Under the pieces are notes generated by a model. It saw only the letters and a program-made list of their open reading frames with translations, did not search any database and was not told the origin of the DNA. From Cellulosimicrobium funkei (lineage in GTDB: Bacteria; Actinomycetota; Actinomycetes; Actinomycetales; Cellulomonadaceae): a DNA stretch of 64,000 bases. The stretch covers positions 1 through 64,000 of the forward strand of contig NZ_SOZH01000009.1 in assembly GCF_004519295.1 (NCBI RefSeq), written 5' to 3'. Shown here in pieces: positions 29,116 through 38,017 of this stretch (position 1 is its first letter; every line of letters begins with the position of its first letter). The translations under genes and the position numbers were made by a program.

Positions 29116-29457
29116 GTGGCCCAGAAAGTCCAGGTAATTCTCGTCGACGATCTCGACGGGGGTGCGGCCGACGAGACCGTCACGTTCGCACTCGACGGCG
29201 TCTCCTACGAGATCGACCTCAGCACGAAGAATGCCCAAGAGCTGCGCGACGCCTTTGCCTCGTGGGTCGGCAACGCGCGCAAGGTCTCGTCCCGCACGAG
29301 CTCGGCCCGGCCGGCCCGCCGCAGCGGCGGCGGTCGTTCGTCCGGCTCGGCCCGTGCGACCGAGGTCCGCGAGTGGGCCCGTGCCAACGGCTACACGGTC
29401 AACGACCGCGGGCGCATCTCCCAGGAGATCCAGACCGCGTACGACGCCGCGCACTGA
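29116..29457 (+). CDS. lsr2: Lsr2 nucleoid-associated protein
   Basis: Actinobacterial H-NS analogue that bridges DNA and silences AT-rich or foreign genes. The 113-residue length matches the family. The N-terminal dimerisation domain reads VAQKVQVILVDDLDGG, with ALDGVSYEIDLS and AQELRDAF. A Ser/Arg-rich linker (about 62-80) leads to the C-terminal DNA-binding domain EVREWARANGYTVNDRGRIS with the RGR minor-groove hook. The start is the GTG after GAGGAAA; the upstream in-frame region is not Lsr2-like. Confidence 0.96.
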   Translation: MAQKVQVILVDDLDGGAADETVTFALDGVSYEIDLSTKNAQELRDAFASWVGNARKVSSRTSSARPARRSGGGRSSGSARATEVREWARANGYTVNDRGRISQEIQTAYDAAH

Positions 29458-29479
29458 CGCGTCGTCTCACCGAGCACCG

Positions 29480-29516
29480 GGGCGCCCGGCCGACGACACG
29501 TCGGCCGGGCGCCCTT
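29480..29516 (+). terminator. lsr2 terminator
   Basis: A perfect stem of at least 15 base pairs (GGGCGCCCGGCCGAC and complement) with a short GACAC loop, followed by TTCTC. It is one of the few hairpins here with a pyrimidine tail. Confidence 0.85.
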
Positions 29517-29560
29517 CTCGTGCGCCGGGGCGCTCGTGCCGAGCCGCCCGCGCGGAGAAC

Positions 29561-29566
29561 TAGGCT
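29561..29566 (+). promoter_or_regulatory. -10 element, leaderless lactonase gene
   Basis: TAGGCT, six bases, then the ATG at 29573. Same layout as the other leaderless genes. Confidence 0.55.
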
Positions 29567-29572
29567 CGGGGC

Positions 29573-30784
29573 ATGACCTCCGCGACCCGCGCCCTCTGGA
29601 TCGGCACCTACCCGCACCCGAGCGGCGCGGAGGGCGTGTGGCGCGTCGAGCTCGACGTCGACCCGGCCGCGGGCACCGGCTCCTTCGGGGGCGGCACGCT
29701 CGCCGCGGCGTCGGGGTCGCCGTCGTTCCTGGCGCTCGACGGCGACACGCTCTACGCGGTGGGGGAGACGGAGACCGGCTCGGTCGCGGCGTTCGCCGTC
29801 GGGCCCGACGGCGCCCTCACCCCCCGGGGTGGCCCGGTCGCCACGGGCGGCTCGTACCCGTGCCACGTCGCCGTGAGCGGTGACGTGCTCGTCGCCAACT
29901 ACGGCGACGGCGTCCTCACGGTCGTGCCGACGACGGACGACGGCGCGTTCGAGGCGACCGCGCCCGACGTCGGCCCGCGCCGGCAGCCGCACGCGGGGAC
30001 CGGCCCGGTCGCCGACCGCCAGGAGGGGCCGCACGCGCACTTCGTCGCGCCCCTCGCGCACCTCGGCGCGGCGGACGACGGCAGCGGCGCGGTGCTCGTC
30101 GTCGACCTCGGCACCGACGAGCTGCGCCGGCACGACCCGGCCGCGCCCGACGGCTCGACGGCCCGCGTCGTCGCGACCTTCCCGCCCGGCACGGGCCCGC
30201 GCCACCTCGCGGCGCTGCCGTCGGGGCACCTCGTCGTCGTCGGCGAGCTTGACCCGGCGCTGTTCCTGCTCTCCCCGGTGGACGGGCCGGACGGCGTGCG
30301 CACGTACGACGTCGTCGCGCGCTACGACGTCACGCACGCCGCGGCTCCGGCCGACGGCGGGAACTACCCCTCGCACGTCGCGGTCACGGCGGACGGCACG
30401 CGCGTCCTCGCCGCGGTGCGCGGCGCCGACATGCTCGCGGTGCACGCGGTCGAGCCGGGGCCGGACGGCGGCGTGCCCACGCTGCGCCACCTCGCCGACT
30501 CGCCCGTGGGCGGCGCGTGGCCGCGCCACTTCGCGATCCTCGGGGTCGCGACCGGCGCGGGGTCGGCCGCCGAGACCGACCAGGGGGACGTCGACGCGCC
30601 GCTGCACGACCTCGTCGTCGTGGCGAACCAGAACGACGACCCGCTCGTCGAGCGGCCCGCCGCGGCCGGCCCGGACGCCCCGACGTCGAACCTCGCGCTC
30701 CTGCGCGTGCGCCGCTCGGACGGCGCCGCCCAGGTGCTCGACGTGCTCGCGCTCCCGGCCCCGGCGTGCGTCGTGGAGGCCTGA
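29573..30784 (+). CDS. lactonase family beta-propeller protein
   Basis: A 403-residue seven-bladed propeller of the YbhE/6-phosphogluconolactonase family, which may hydrolyse 6-phosphogluconolactone or a related lactone. Family features include GTYPHPSGAEGVWRVELD at the N-terminus, SYPCHVAVSGDVLVANYGDG, GPHAHFVAP, GTGPRHLAALPSG and a late NQNDD loop. No signal peptide is visible. The gene is followed 6 bases later by mshA, an arrangement probably reflecting one transcript rather than a shared pathway. Substrate uncertain. Confidence 0.85.
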   Translation: MTSATRALWIGTYPHPSGAEGVWRVELDVDPAAGTGSFGGGTLAAASGSPSFLALDGDTLYAVGETETGSVAAFAVGPDGALTPRGGPVATGGSYPCHVAVSGDVLVANYGDGVLTVVPTTDDGAFEATAPDVGPRRQPHAGTGPVADRQEGPHAHFVAPLAHLGAADDGSGAVLVVDLGTDELRRHDPAAPDGSTARVVATFPPGTGPRHLAALPSGHLVVVGELDPALFLLSPVDGPDGVRTYDVVARYDVTHAAAPADGGNYPSHVAVTADGTRVLAAVRGADMLAVHAVEPGPDGGVPTLRHLADSPVGGAWPRHFAILGVATGAGSAAETDQGDVDAPLHDLVVVANQNDDPLVERPAAAGPDAPTSNLALLRVRRSDGAAQVLDVLALPAPACVVEA

Positions 30785-30790
30785 CCCGCC

Positions 30791-32110
30791 GTGACGACGC
30801 TCGACCTGCCGGGCGGAACCGCCCCCGACCCGTCGGACCCGCTGCGGGTCGCGATGCTCTCGGTGCACACGTCGCCGCTCGACCAGCCGGGCACCGGCGA
30901 CGCGGGCGGCATGAACGTGTACGTCACCGAGCTCGCGCACGCGCTCGCGCGCCGCGGCACGCAGGTCGAGATCTTCACGCGCGCGACGGCGTCGAGCCAG
31001 CCGCCCGTGGTCGAGGTGTCCGACGGCGTGACGGTGCGCCACGTCGCCGCCGGGCCCTTCGAGGGGCTCGACAAGAACGACCTCCCGGGCCAGCTCTGCG
31101 CGTTCACGGCCGGGGTGCTCCGGGCCGAGGCCCGGCATCGCGAGGGCTGGTACGACGTCGTGCACACGCACTACTGGCTCTCGGGGCAGGTCGGGTGGCT
31201 CGCCGCCGACCGCTGGGACGTCCCGCTCGTCCACACCATGCACACGCTCGCGCGCGTGAAGAACGCGGCGCTCGCGCCGGGTGACGCGCCCGAGCCGCTC
31301 GGGCGCATCATCGGCGAGGAGCAGGTCGTCGCGGAGGCGGACGCGCTCGTCGCGAGCACGGACGCGGAGGCGCAGGACCTCGTGCGCGACTACGCGGCCG
31401 ACCCGGCGCGCGTGCACGTCGTGCCGCCGGGCGTCGACCTCGAGCTGTTCTCCCCGGCGCCGGGCGCCACGACCGGCGACGCTCGGGTGCGCCGCGAGCG
31501 GCGACGCGCGCTGCGGGCCGAGCTGGGTCTGCCCGCCGACGGCGGCCTCGTCCTCTTCGCCGGGCGCGTGCAGCCGCTCAAGGGCCCGGACGTGCTCGTC
31601 CGGGCGCTCGGCGTCCTCGCCGCGCGCGGGGAGCCCGTGCCGACGCTCGTCGTGCTCGGTGGTCCCAGCGGCCGCCCGACGGCCGTCCGCGAGCTCGAGG
31701 CGCTCGCCTACCAGGTGGGCGTGAGCGACCGGCTCGTGGTGCGCCCGCCCGTCCCGCGCGACGAGCTCGTGCGCTGGTACCGGGCGGCCGACGTCGTCGC
31801 GGTCCCCTCGCACAACGAGACGTTCGGGCTCGTCGCGGCCGAGGCTGAGGCGAGCGGCACGCCCGTGGTCGCGGCCGCCGTCGGCGGGCTGCGGACCGTG
31901 GTGGAGGACCAGGTCTCCGGCGTCCTCGTGGCCGACCACGACCCGGAGACCTGGGCGCGCGTCCTCGCGGACCTGCTCGCCGACGACGCCCGCCTCGCGA
32001 CCCTCGGCGAGGGGGCCCGACGCGCGGGGGAGCGGTTCGGGTGGGACGTCGCGGCGGTCCGCATGCTCGACGTCTACGCGCAGGCGCGCAAGGTCCGCGC
32101 GGCGCGCTGA
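30791..32110 (+). CDS. mshA: D-inositol-3-phosphate glycosyltransferase
   Basis: First committed enzyme of mycothiol synthesis, moving GlcNAc from UDP-GlcNAc to inositol-3-phosphate. The 439-residue GT-B/GT4 protein has [77 protein letters not shown] and [13 protein letters not shown], all matching MshA. Its presence indicates mycothiol as the main low-molecular-weight thiol. It starts with GTG and is followed by a convergent gene. Confidence 0.94.
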   Translation: MTTLDLPGGTAPDPSDPLRVAMLSVHTSPLDQPGTGDAGGMNVYVTELAHALARRGTQVEIFTRATASSQPPVVEVSDGVTVRHVAAGPFEGLDKNDLPGQLCAFTAGVLRAEARHREGWYDVVHTHYWLSGQVGWLAADRWDVPLVHTMHTLARVKNAALAPGDAPEPLGRIIGEEQVVAEADALVASTDAEAQDLVRDYAADPARVHVVPPGVDLELFSPAPGATTGDARVRRERRRALRAELGLPADGGLVLFAGRVQPLKGPDVLVRALGVLAARGEPVPTLVVLGGPSGRPTAVRELEALAYQVGVSDRLVVRPPVPRDELVRWYRAADVVAVPSHNETFGLVAAEAEASGTPVVAAAVGGLRTVVEDQVSGVLVADHDPETWARVLADLLADDARLATLGEGARRAGERFGWDVAAVRMLDVYAQARKVRAAR

Positions 32111-32137
32111 CCGCGCGGACCGGCACGGGCCGCGCGG
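32111..32137. terminator. hairpin between mshA and the nitroreductase-family gene
   Basis: Self-complementary 8-base arms CCGCGCGG (32111-32118 and 32130-32137) with an 11-base loop in a 31-base convergent gap. It is weaker than the other terminators. Confidence 0.4.
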
Positions 32138-32141
32138 CGGG

Positions 32142-32582
32142 TCAGTCGCTCGCGCGCTCCAGCACGAGGACGGGGATCTCCCGCGACGTCTTCTCCTGGT
32201 AGTCGGCGTACGGCGGGTAGGCCGCGACCGCGCGCTCCCACCACAGCGCCTTCTCCTCGCCGTGGACCTCGCGCGCGACGTAGTCGTGGCGCTCGGGACC
32301 GTCCTGCAGCTCGACCCGCGGGTGCGCGAGCACGTTGAGGTACCAGACCGGGTGCTTCGGTGCGCCGCCGAGCGACGCGACGACCGCGTACGCGCCGTCG
32401 TGCTCGACCCGCATGAGCGGGGTCTTGCGGACCTTCCCGCTGCGGCGCCCGAGCGTCGTGAGGACGACGACGGGCATCCCGTTCATGGTCGTGCTGCGCG
32501 TCCCGCCGGACGACTCGTAGGCCTCCGCCTGCTCGCGGGACCAGGTGCTCGGGCTCGGTGCGTACTCTCCGTCGATCGGCAT
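32142..32582 (-). CDS. deazaflavin (F420)-dependent nitroreductase family protein
   Basis: A 146-residue protein of the Ddn-type split-barrel family, proteins that use F420H2 to reduce quinones or nitro compounds. Matching features are the [18 protein letters not shown] block, [20 protein letters not shown] and [17 protein letters not shown]. The C-terminus [10 protein letters not shown] is typical. No signal is seen. The start at 32582 ([14 protein letters not shown]) was chosen because upstream residues are unrelated to the family; no strong ribosome-binding site is seen. The real substrate is unknown, and F420 use is inferred from family. Confidence 0.82.
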   Translation of the reverse strand: MPIDGEYAPSPSTWSREQAEAYESSGGTRSTTMNGMPVVVLTTLGRRSGKVRKTPLMRVEHDGAYAVVASLGGAPKHPVWYLNVLAHPRVELQDGPERHDYVAREVHGEEKALWWERAVAAYPPYADYQEKTSREIPVLVLERASD

Positions 32583-32744
32583 GCGGGAGAGAACGTGCGC
32601 GGCGGCGCGCTGATTCCCGGCCGCGCCCCCGGCCGTGGCGCGGCGCTGCTCGGGCGGCCCGGGACGGCCGGACCTTCGTCCCACGCCGCGCGGCGACGGT
32701 CACCACCACGTGGGACGCGCGTGCCGCGGCGCCGGGCCGTGCGG

Positions 32745-32750
32745 CAGGAT
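32745..32750 (+). promoter_or_regulatory. -10 element, leaderless gpmA
   Basis: CAGGAT followed by GGAGGC and the ATG at 32757. The GGAGG lies too close to the ATG to work as a Shine-Dalgarno, favouring leaderless initiation. Confidence 0.45.
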
Positions 32751-32756
32751 GGAGGC

Positions 32757-33494
32757 ATGACCTACACCCTCGTGCTGCTCCGCCACGGCGAGAGCGAATG
32801 GAACGCCAAGAACCTGTTCACCGGCTGGGTGGACGTCGCCCTGTCGGAGAAGGGCACCGAGGAGGCGAAGCGCGGCGGTCAGCTCCTCACGGAGGCCGGC
32901 GTCCTGCCCGACGTCGTGCACACCTCGCTCCTGCGCCGCGCCATCACGACGGCGAACCTCGCGCTCGACGCGGCCGACCGCCACTGGATCCCCGTGAAGC
33001 GGTCGTGGCGCCTCAACGAGCGGCACTACGGTGCGCTCCAGGGCAAGAACAAGAAGCAGACGCTCGAGGAGTTCGGCGAGGAGCAGTTCATGCTCTGGCG
33101 CCGCTCCTACGATGTCCCGCCGCCCGAGATCGAGCTCGGCTCCGAGTTCTCGCAGGACACCGACCCGCGCTACGCCGACGCCCCCGTCGTGCGCACCGAG
33201 TGCCTCAAGGACGTGCTCGAGCGCGCCCTGCCGTACTGGGACGGCGAGGTCGTCCCCGACCTCAAGGCGGGCAAGACCGTGCTGGTCGCCGCGCACGGTA
33301 ACTCGCTGCGCGCGATCGTCAAGCACCTCGACGGCATCTCCGACGAGGACATCGCCGCGCTCAACATCCCGACCGGCATCCCGCTGCTCTACGAGCTCGA
33401 CGAGGACCTCAAGCCCGTCACGAAGGGCGGCCGCTACCTCGACCCCGAGGCCGCCGCCGAGGCCGCCGCGGCGGTCGCGAACCAGGGCCGCTGA
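32757..33494 (+). CDS. gpmA: 2,3-bisphosphoglycerate-dependent phosphoglycerate mutase
   Basis: Glycolytic enzyme interconverting 3- and 2-phosphoglycerate through a phosphohistidine. The 245-residue protein has [20 protein letters not shown] with His10, [28 protein letters not shown] and the second catalytic His in [16 protein letters not shown], matching family length. The order gpm, phoU, senX3, regX3 resembles mycobacterial synteny. It is convergent with phoU across a strong terminator. Confidence 0.95.
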   Translation: MTYTLVLLRHGESEWNAKNLFTGWVDVALSEKGTEEAKRGGQLLTEAGVLPDVVHTSLLRRAITTANLALDAADRHWIPVKRSWRLNERHYGALQGKNKKQTLEEFGEEQFMLWRRSYDVPPPEIELGSEFSQDTDPRYADAPVVRTECLKDVLERALPYWDGEVVPDLKAGKTVLVAAHGNSLRAIVKHLDGISDEDIAALNIPTGIPLLYELDEDLKPVTKGGRYLDPEAAAEAAAAVANQGR

Positions 33495-33511
33495 CCGGCC
33501 CCACCCCACGC

Positions 33512-33553
33512 ACGACCGTGGCCCGTCCGGAGATCCGGACGGGCCACGGTCGT
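33512..33553. terminator. bidirectional terminator gpmA/phoU
   Basis: A perfect 19-base-pair stem (ACGACCGTGGCCCGTCCGG and complement) with an AGAT loop between convergent genes. Confidence 0.85.
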
Positions 33554-33587
33554 CTGCGTCGGTCGAGCGGGTGCTCCCGGCGGCGGG

Positions 33588-34271
33588 TCAGGCGGTCGCG
33601 CGCGTCGTGCCCGCCGGGGCACCGCGGTCGTCGGCGAACTCGCCGGTCACGAGGTACGTCACGCGCTTGGCGATCGACACCCCGTGGTCGCCGAAGCGCT
33701 CGTAGTAGCGGCCCACGAGCGTGACGTCGACAGTCTCCTGCGGCGTGCCCGTCCACGTGCCGTCGAGCAGCGCGCTGAACGTGTCCTGGTGCAGCTTGTC
33801 GAGCAGGTCGTCGTCACGCTCGATGTTCGCGGCGACGGTGAGGTCGCGCGTCGTGAGGAGCGTGGTCGTGCGCCGCGCGACGCGGACGGCCGCGTCGTGC
33901 ATCTGCTCGAACGTGCGGTGCAGCGACGGCTCGATCGCGCGGCCGGGGTAGCGGCCGCGCGCGACCTGCGCGATGTGGCGCGCGAGGTCGCCCATGCGCT
34001 CCAGGGTGGCGCTCATGCGCAGCGCGCTGACGACGACCCGCAGGTCGGTCGCGACGGGCTGCTGCTGCGCGAGCAGCAGCACGCAGCGCTCGTCGAGCTC
34101 GCGCTCGAGGGCGTCGATCGTGTGGTCGTCGCCGATCACCGACTGCGCGAGCTGCAGGTCCGCCGTGAGGAGCGCCTGCCCGGCGCGGTTCACGGCCGAC
34201 TCCACCAGCCGGCTCATCTCGGCCAGGTCGTCGCCGACCTGCTTCAGCTCGGCCTCGAAGATCTCCCGCAT
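33588..34271 (-). CDS. phoU: phosphate signalling protein PhoU
   Basis: A 227-residue helical-bundle regulator that links the Pst transporter to the SenX3 kinase and keeps the phosphate response off when phosphate is plentiful. Two PhoU repeats are visible, each with the acidic metal-binding motif: ALERELDERC with RMGDLARHIAQVA, and KLHQDTF with ERFGDHGVSIAKRV. The ATG is preceded by GAGGGA. It diverges from senX3 across a region with a PHO box, so both may respond to RegX3. Confidence 0.94.
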   Translation of the reverse strand: MREIFEAELKQVGDDLAEMSRLVESAVNRAGQALLTADLQLAQSVIGDDHTIDALERELDERCVLLLAQQQPVATDLRVVVSALRMSATLERMGDLARHIAQVARGRYPGRAIEPSLHRTFEQMHDAAVRVARRTTTLLTTRDLTVAANIERDDDLLDKLHQDTFSALLDGTWTGTPQETVDVTLVGRYYERFGDHGVSIAKRVTYLVTGEFADDRGAPAGTTRATA

Positions 34272-34390
34272 CGCTTCCCTCTCGTCGTGACCGGTCGGTC
34301 CGGTCCGTGACGGCGTGCGCCCCGACGCGCCGGGAGGCGCCCGGGCACGCCGTCGGCTCCTGACACGCTCGCAGGCGTGGTCGACCGGCC

Positions 34391-34423
34391 GGTGAACACC
34401 AGTGCGCCGTCAGGTGAACTCTT
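34391..34423. promoter_or_regulatory. PHO box between phoU and senX3
   Basis: Three direct units with an exact 11-base period begin at 34391, 34402 and 34413; the first and third read GGTGAAC and the middle GTGCGCC. The complement GTTCACC is the core of the actinobacterial PhoP/RegX3 direct-repeat site. It lies about 56 bases before the senX3 -10. Confidence 0.65.
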
Positions 34424-34478
34424 GGCGGCTCGGGCCCGCCCAAGGTCCGGTGGGGCCGGGAGGGAGCGTGCGCGACCG

Positions 34479-34484
34479 TACGCT
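34479..34484 (+). promoter_or_regulatory. -10 element, leaderless senX3
   Basis: TACGCT, six bases, then the GTG at 34491. It supports the short form of SenX3 over the upstream in-frame start at 34377. Confidence 0.5.
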
Positions 34485-34490
34485 GGACGG

Positions 34491-35798
34491 GTGCAAGCCG
34501 AGAGTCTGATCGAGGGCGTGACCGTGCTGCTCGCCGGTGTCGTGGGCATCGTCGTCGGCGTGATCGCCGCGATCGCGTTCCGCGTGAGCGAGCGGCAGCA
34601 GCGCGCCGCGCGCGAGGAGACCGCGCCGGAGCTCGACGAGGGACTCGTCCGGGTGCTGGCCGTGCTGCGGTCCGCCGCCGTCGTGCTCGACGGCGAGGGG
34701 GAGGTCGTGCGGGCCAGCCCGCCCGCGTACGCGCTGGGGGTCGTGCGCGGCGACGCGATCGCGCACGCCGCGATCCGCGACATGATCGACGACGTGCGCC
34801 GGGACGGCGTGATCCGCGACGAGGAGCTCGAGCTCCCGCGCGGTCCCGTCGGCCGGGGCACGGTGATGCTCCAGGTGCGCGTGGCCCAGGTGGGCCCGCA
34901 CCACGTGCTCGTGCTCGCGGAGGACCGGACGGAGGCGCGGCGCGTCGAGGCGATCCGCCGCGACTTCGTCGTCAACGTGTCCCACGAGCTGAAGACGCCG
35001 GTGGGCGCGCTCGCGCTGCTCGCGGAGACCGTCCAGGACGCCGCGGACGACCCGGTGGCGGTGCGCCGGTTCGCCGCACGCATGCAGTCCGAGGCGACGC
35101 GCCTGTCCGCGCTCGTCCAGGAGATCATCGAGCTGTCGCGGCTCCAGGTCGCGGGAGCCCTGCAGGAGGTGACGGTCGTGCCGGTGCGCGGCGTGGTCGA
35201 GGAGGCCGTCGACCGCGCCCGCACGACCGCGCAGGGCAAGGGCATCGTGCTCACGACGGGCGGCGAGCTGGACGCCGCGGTCTACGGCGACCACAACCTG
35301 CTCGTCACCGCGGTGCGCAACCTCCTCGACAACGCGGTCGCCTACTCGGGCGAGAACACGCGCGTCGGCGTCGGCGTGACCCGGTCGGGCGACCTCGTCG
35401 AGATCGCCGTCGTGGACCAGGGCATCGGGATCGCGGCCGACGAGCAGGCGCGGGTCTTCGAGCGGTTCTACCGCGTCGACCCGGCGCGCTCGCGCGACAC
35501 CGGGGGCACCGGCCTCGGGCTGAGCATCGTCAAGCACGTCGCCGCCGACCACGGCGGCGAGGTGACGATGTGGTCCGAGCCGGGCCGCGGGTCGACCTTC
35601 ACGCTCCGCATCCCGGCGGCGAACGTCCCGGCCGCGCGGAGGCGCGGCGCGGTGACCGACCGGGTGGCGGAGCAGGCACCCGACGGGCACGCGACGGAGG
35701 GTCGCGCACCGGACGAGCACGAGCGTGTGCCGCACGAGCACGCGTCGGACGACGGCGCCCCGGACGCGGGCGCACCGAACAAGGAGGTAGGCGCGTGA
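34491..35798 (+). CDS. senX3: phosphate-responsive sensor histidine kinase
   Basis: A 435-residue membrane kinase that senses phosphate status with PhoU/Pst and phosphorylates RegX3. One hydrophobic segment (about 8-30) anchors it, followed by a PAS-like domain (about 55-150). The H-box is FVVNVSHELKTPVG (His165), the N-box NLLDNAVAYSGEN, G1 VDQGIGIAADEQ and G2 GGTGLGLSIVKH. The last 50 residues are acidic, His-rich and disordered. Its stop overlaps the regX3 start by 4 bases (GTGA). Confidence 0.94.
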   Translation: MQAESLIEGVTVLLAGVVGIVVGVIAAIAFRVSERQQRAAREETAPELDEGLVRVLAVLRSAAVVLDGEGEVVRASPPAYALGVVRGDAIAHAAIRDMIDDVRRDGVIRDEELELPRGPVGRGTVMLQVRVAQVGPHHVLVLAEDRTEARRVEAIRRDFVVNVSHELKTPVGALALLAETVQDAADDPVAVRRFAARMQSEATRLSALVQEIIELSRLQVAGALQEVTVVPVRGVVEEAVDRARTTAQGKGIVLTTGGELDAAVYGDHNLLVTAVRNLLDNAVAYSGENTRVGVGVTRSGDLVEIAVVDQGIGIAADEQARVFERFYRVDPARSRDTGGTGLGLSIVKHVAADHGGEVTMWSEPGRGSTFTLRIPAANVPAARRRGAVTDRVAEQAPDGHATEGRAPDEHERVPHEHASDDGAPDAGAPNKEVGA

Positions 35799-36499
35799 CG
35801 CGCATCCTGGTGGTGGAGGACGAGGAGTCGTACCGCGACCCGCTGACGTACCAGCTGCGGCGCGAGGGCTTCGACGTCGTCGAGGCGGCGACGGGCACGG
35901 AGGCGCTGGAGCGGTACGACGCCGACGGCGCGGACCTCGTCCTGCTCGACCTCATGCTCCCCGGCCTGAGCGGCACGGAGGTGTGCCGGGAGCTGCGCCA
36001 GCGCGGCGACGTCCCCGTCATCATGCTCACGGCGAAGGACTCGGAGATCGACAAGGTCGTCGGCCTGGAGCTGGGCGCGGACGACTACGTGACCAAGCCG
36101 TACTCGTTCCGCGAGCTGCTCGCGCGCGTGCGCGCCGTCCTGCGCCGCAAGGGTGGGGAGGCCGGTGCCGAACCGGTCCCGGAGAGCGCGCTCGAGGTCG
36201 GTCCCGTCCGCATGGACGTCGAGCGGCACACCGTGAGCGTGGACGGCGAGGTCGTGCCGTTCCCGCTCAAGGAGTTCGAGCTCCTCGAGCTGCTCCTGCG
36301 CAACGCCGGTCGCGTGCTCACGCGCGGGCAGCTCATCGACCGGGTGTGGGGCACGGACTACGTGGGGGACACCAAGACCCTCGACGTCCACGTCAAGCGC
36401 ATCCGGTCGAAGATCGAGCCCGAGCCCGCGAGCCCGCGCTACCTCCTCACGGTGCGGGGCCTCGGCTACAAGATCGCCGACGGCGTCGGGCAGGCCTGA
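35795..36499 (+). CDS. regX3: phosphate response regulator
   Basis: A 234-residue OmpR/PhoB-family regulator. The receiver domain (1-120) has the acidic pair in VVEDEES, phospho-acceptor Asp52 in LVLLDLMLPG and Lys in YVTKPYSF. The winged-helix DNA-binding domain (about 135-230) has LTRGQLIDRVWGTDYVGDTK and VRGLGYKIAD. A consensus AAGGAGGT precedes the GTG by 6 bases. It should bind the 11-base GTTCACC-type repeats before senX3 and pstS. Confidence 0.95.
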   Translation: MTRILVVEDEESYRDPLTYQLRREGFDVVEAATGTEALERYDADGADLVLLDLMLPGLSGTEVCRELRQRGDVPVIMLTAKDSEIDKVVGLELGADDYVTKPYSFRELLARVRAVLRRKGGEAGAEPVPESALEVGPVRMDVERHTVSVDGEVVPFPLKEFELLELLLRNAGRVLTRGQLIDRVWGTDYVGDTKTLDVHVKRIRSKIEPEPASPRYLLTVRGLGYKIADGVGQA

Positions 36500-36554
36500 C
36501 CCGGCGGTCCCGTCCGGCGCGGACGACCGGCGGACGACCGGCACGGCTGCCGGT

Positions 36555-36605
36555 ACGACGACGGCCCCGGTGCGTCCCTCGCGGACGCGCCGGGGTCGTC
36601 GTCGT
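36555..36605 (+). terminator. senX3-regX3 terminator
   Basis: A 23-base-pair stem (arm starts ACGACGACGGCCCC) with two G-U pairs and a CTCGC loop, between regX3 and the pst operon. Confidence 0.85.
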
Positions 36606-36663
36606 CCGACGCCGCGGGGCCCGCCGCGCGAGCCGGCAGCCCGGCACGGAAGGTCTGTGCACT

Positions 36664-36703
36664 GTTCATCCGTCGTTCACCCGCTCTCGGGGAACGCGTC
36701 ACC
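36664..36703 (+). promoter_or_regulatory. PHO box upstream of pstS
   Basis: GTTCATC (36664) and GTTCACC (36675) are 11 bases apart; a further in-phase unit CGTCACC lies at 36697 with a degenerate one between. This is the expected RegX3 activation site, just upstream of a -10-like TAGCGT at 36713. Confidence 0.75.
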
Positions 36704-36712
36704 CGGCGCTCC

Positions 36713-36718
36713 TAGCGT
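36713..36718 (+). promoter_or_regulatory. candidate pstS -10
   Basis: TAGCGT lies 10 bases after the PHO box and 60 before the chosen pstS start, a normal activator-promoter layout. Confidence 0.45.
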
Positions 36719-36777
36719 CGGGATCGTCACCGGCGCTCGCTGGTGGCACGAGACGCGTGAACAGGATGGAACGAAGA

Positions 36778-37917
36778 GTGAAGCTCAGCCGATTCTCCCG
36801 TGCAGGATCCGCCGTCGCGGTCGGCGCGCTCGCCCTGACCCTCGCCGCGTGCGGGTCGGACGACCCCGTCGGCGGCGCCGACGGCTCCACCGGTGGTTCC
36901 TCCGAGGGCTCGTCCGAGACCGCGAGCGACCTCAGCGGTGAGCTCAACGGTGCGGGCGCGAGCTCGCAGGAGTCCGCGATGGAGGCGTGGCGCGCCGGGT
37001 TCCAGAGCGCGAACCCCGACGTCACGGTCAACTACGACCCGGTCGGCTCCGGCGGCGGCCGCACCCAGTTCCTCGAGGGCGGCGTCGCGTTCGCCGGCTC
37101 CGACGCGGTGCTCAAGGAGGAGGAGATCACCCAGTCGCAGGCCGTGTGCGGCCCCGACGGCGCGATCGACCTCCCCGTCTACGTCAGCCCGATCGCGATC
37201 ATCTACAACCTGCCGGACGTCGCCGAGCTGAACCTCGCCCCGGCCACGATCGCGGGCATCTTCAACGGCACCATCACGCAGTGGAACGCGCCGGAGATCG
37301 CCGCCGACAACCCCGACGCGACGCTCCCCGACGTGGCGATCACGCCCGTCCACCGCTCCGACGAGTCGGGCACCACCGAGAACTTCACCGAGTACCTCGC
37401 CGCGACCGCGGGCGACGCGTGGGGCCACGAGCCGAGCGGCGACTGGCCGACGCAGGGCGGCGAGTCCGCGCAGGGCACGTCCGGCGTCGTGCAGACCGTC
37501 CAGGGCGGCGAGGGCACGATCGGCTACGCCGACGCCTCGAAGGCCGGCGACCTCGGCACCGCGAAGATCAAGGTCGGCGAGGAGTGGGTCGCCTACTCCC
37601 CGGAGGCCGCGGCCAAGGTCGTCGACGCGTCGCCGCGCGTCGAGGGCCGGCACGAGCACGACATCGCGGTCGAGCTGGACCGCACCACGACCGAGGCCGG
37701 CGCCTACCCGCTGGTGCTCGTCTCGTACGCGGTGGCGTGCCTCAACTACGAGGACGAGGCGACGGGCGACCTCGTCAAGGCGTTCCTCACCTACGTCTCG
37801 AGCGAGGAGGGCCAGTCGGCCTCCGCGTCGGCCGCGGGCAGCGCGCCGATCTCGGAGGACCTGCGCACGGACGTCCACGCGGCCGTCGAGGCCATCACGG
37901 TCGGCGCCGCCGGCTGA
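36778..37917 (+). CDS. pstS: phosphate ABC transporter substrate-binding lipoprotein
   Basis: A 379-residue periplasmic-type phosphate receptor tethered as a lipoprotein. The signal peptide ends in the lipobox LTLAAC, followed by a Gly/Ser/Glu linker. The phosphate-binding loops are recognisable as LNGAGASSQESAMEAW, DPVGSGGGRTQFLEG, AFAGSDAVL and HRSDESGTTENFTEYL. Starts at 36757 (GTG), 36766 (ATG) and 36778 (GTG) are all possible; the last gives the most typical signal sequence. It leads the pstSCAB operon behind a PHO box. Confidence 0.94.
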   Translation: MKLSRFSRAGSAVAVGALALTLAACGSDDPVGGADGSTGGSSEGSSETASDLSGELNGAGASSQESAMEAWRAGFQSANPDVTVNYDPVGSGGGRTQFLEGGVAFAGSDAVLKEEEITQSQAVCGPDGAIDLPVYVSPIAIIYNLPDVAELNLAPATIAGIFNGTITQWNAPEIAADNPDATLPDVAITPVHRSDESGTTENFTEYLAATAGDAWGHEPSGDWPTQGGESAQGTSGVVQTVQGGEGTIGYADASKAGDLGTAKIKVGEEWVAYSPEAAAKVVDASPRVEGRHEHDIAVELDRTTTEAGAYPLVLVSYAVACLNYEDEATGDLVKAFLTYVSSEEGQSASASAAGSAPISEDLRTDVHAAVEAITVGAAG

Positions 37918-37933
37918 CGACCGCCGGGCGCCG

Positions 37934-37967
37934 GGGGGCGGCGGGGCCTGCGGGCCCCGTCGCCCCC
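37934..37967 (+). other. hairpin between pstS and pstC
   Basis: A 15-base-pair GC stem with a 4-base loop and no U-tract. Such intercistronic hairpins commonly protect the 5' gene or attenuate read-through, giving more PstS than permease. Inferred role. Confidence 0.5.
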
Positions 37968-38017
37968 GACCCGCGACCAGACCGTACGCCGCAGGACAGC
38001 ACACCGGGAGCACGAGA

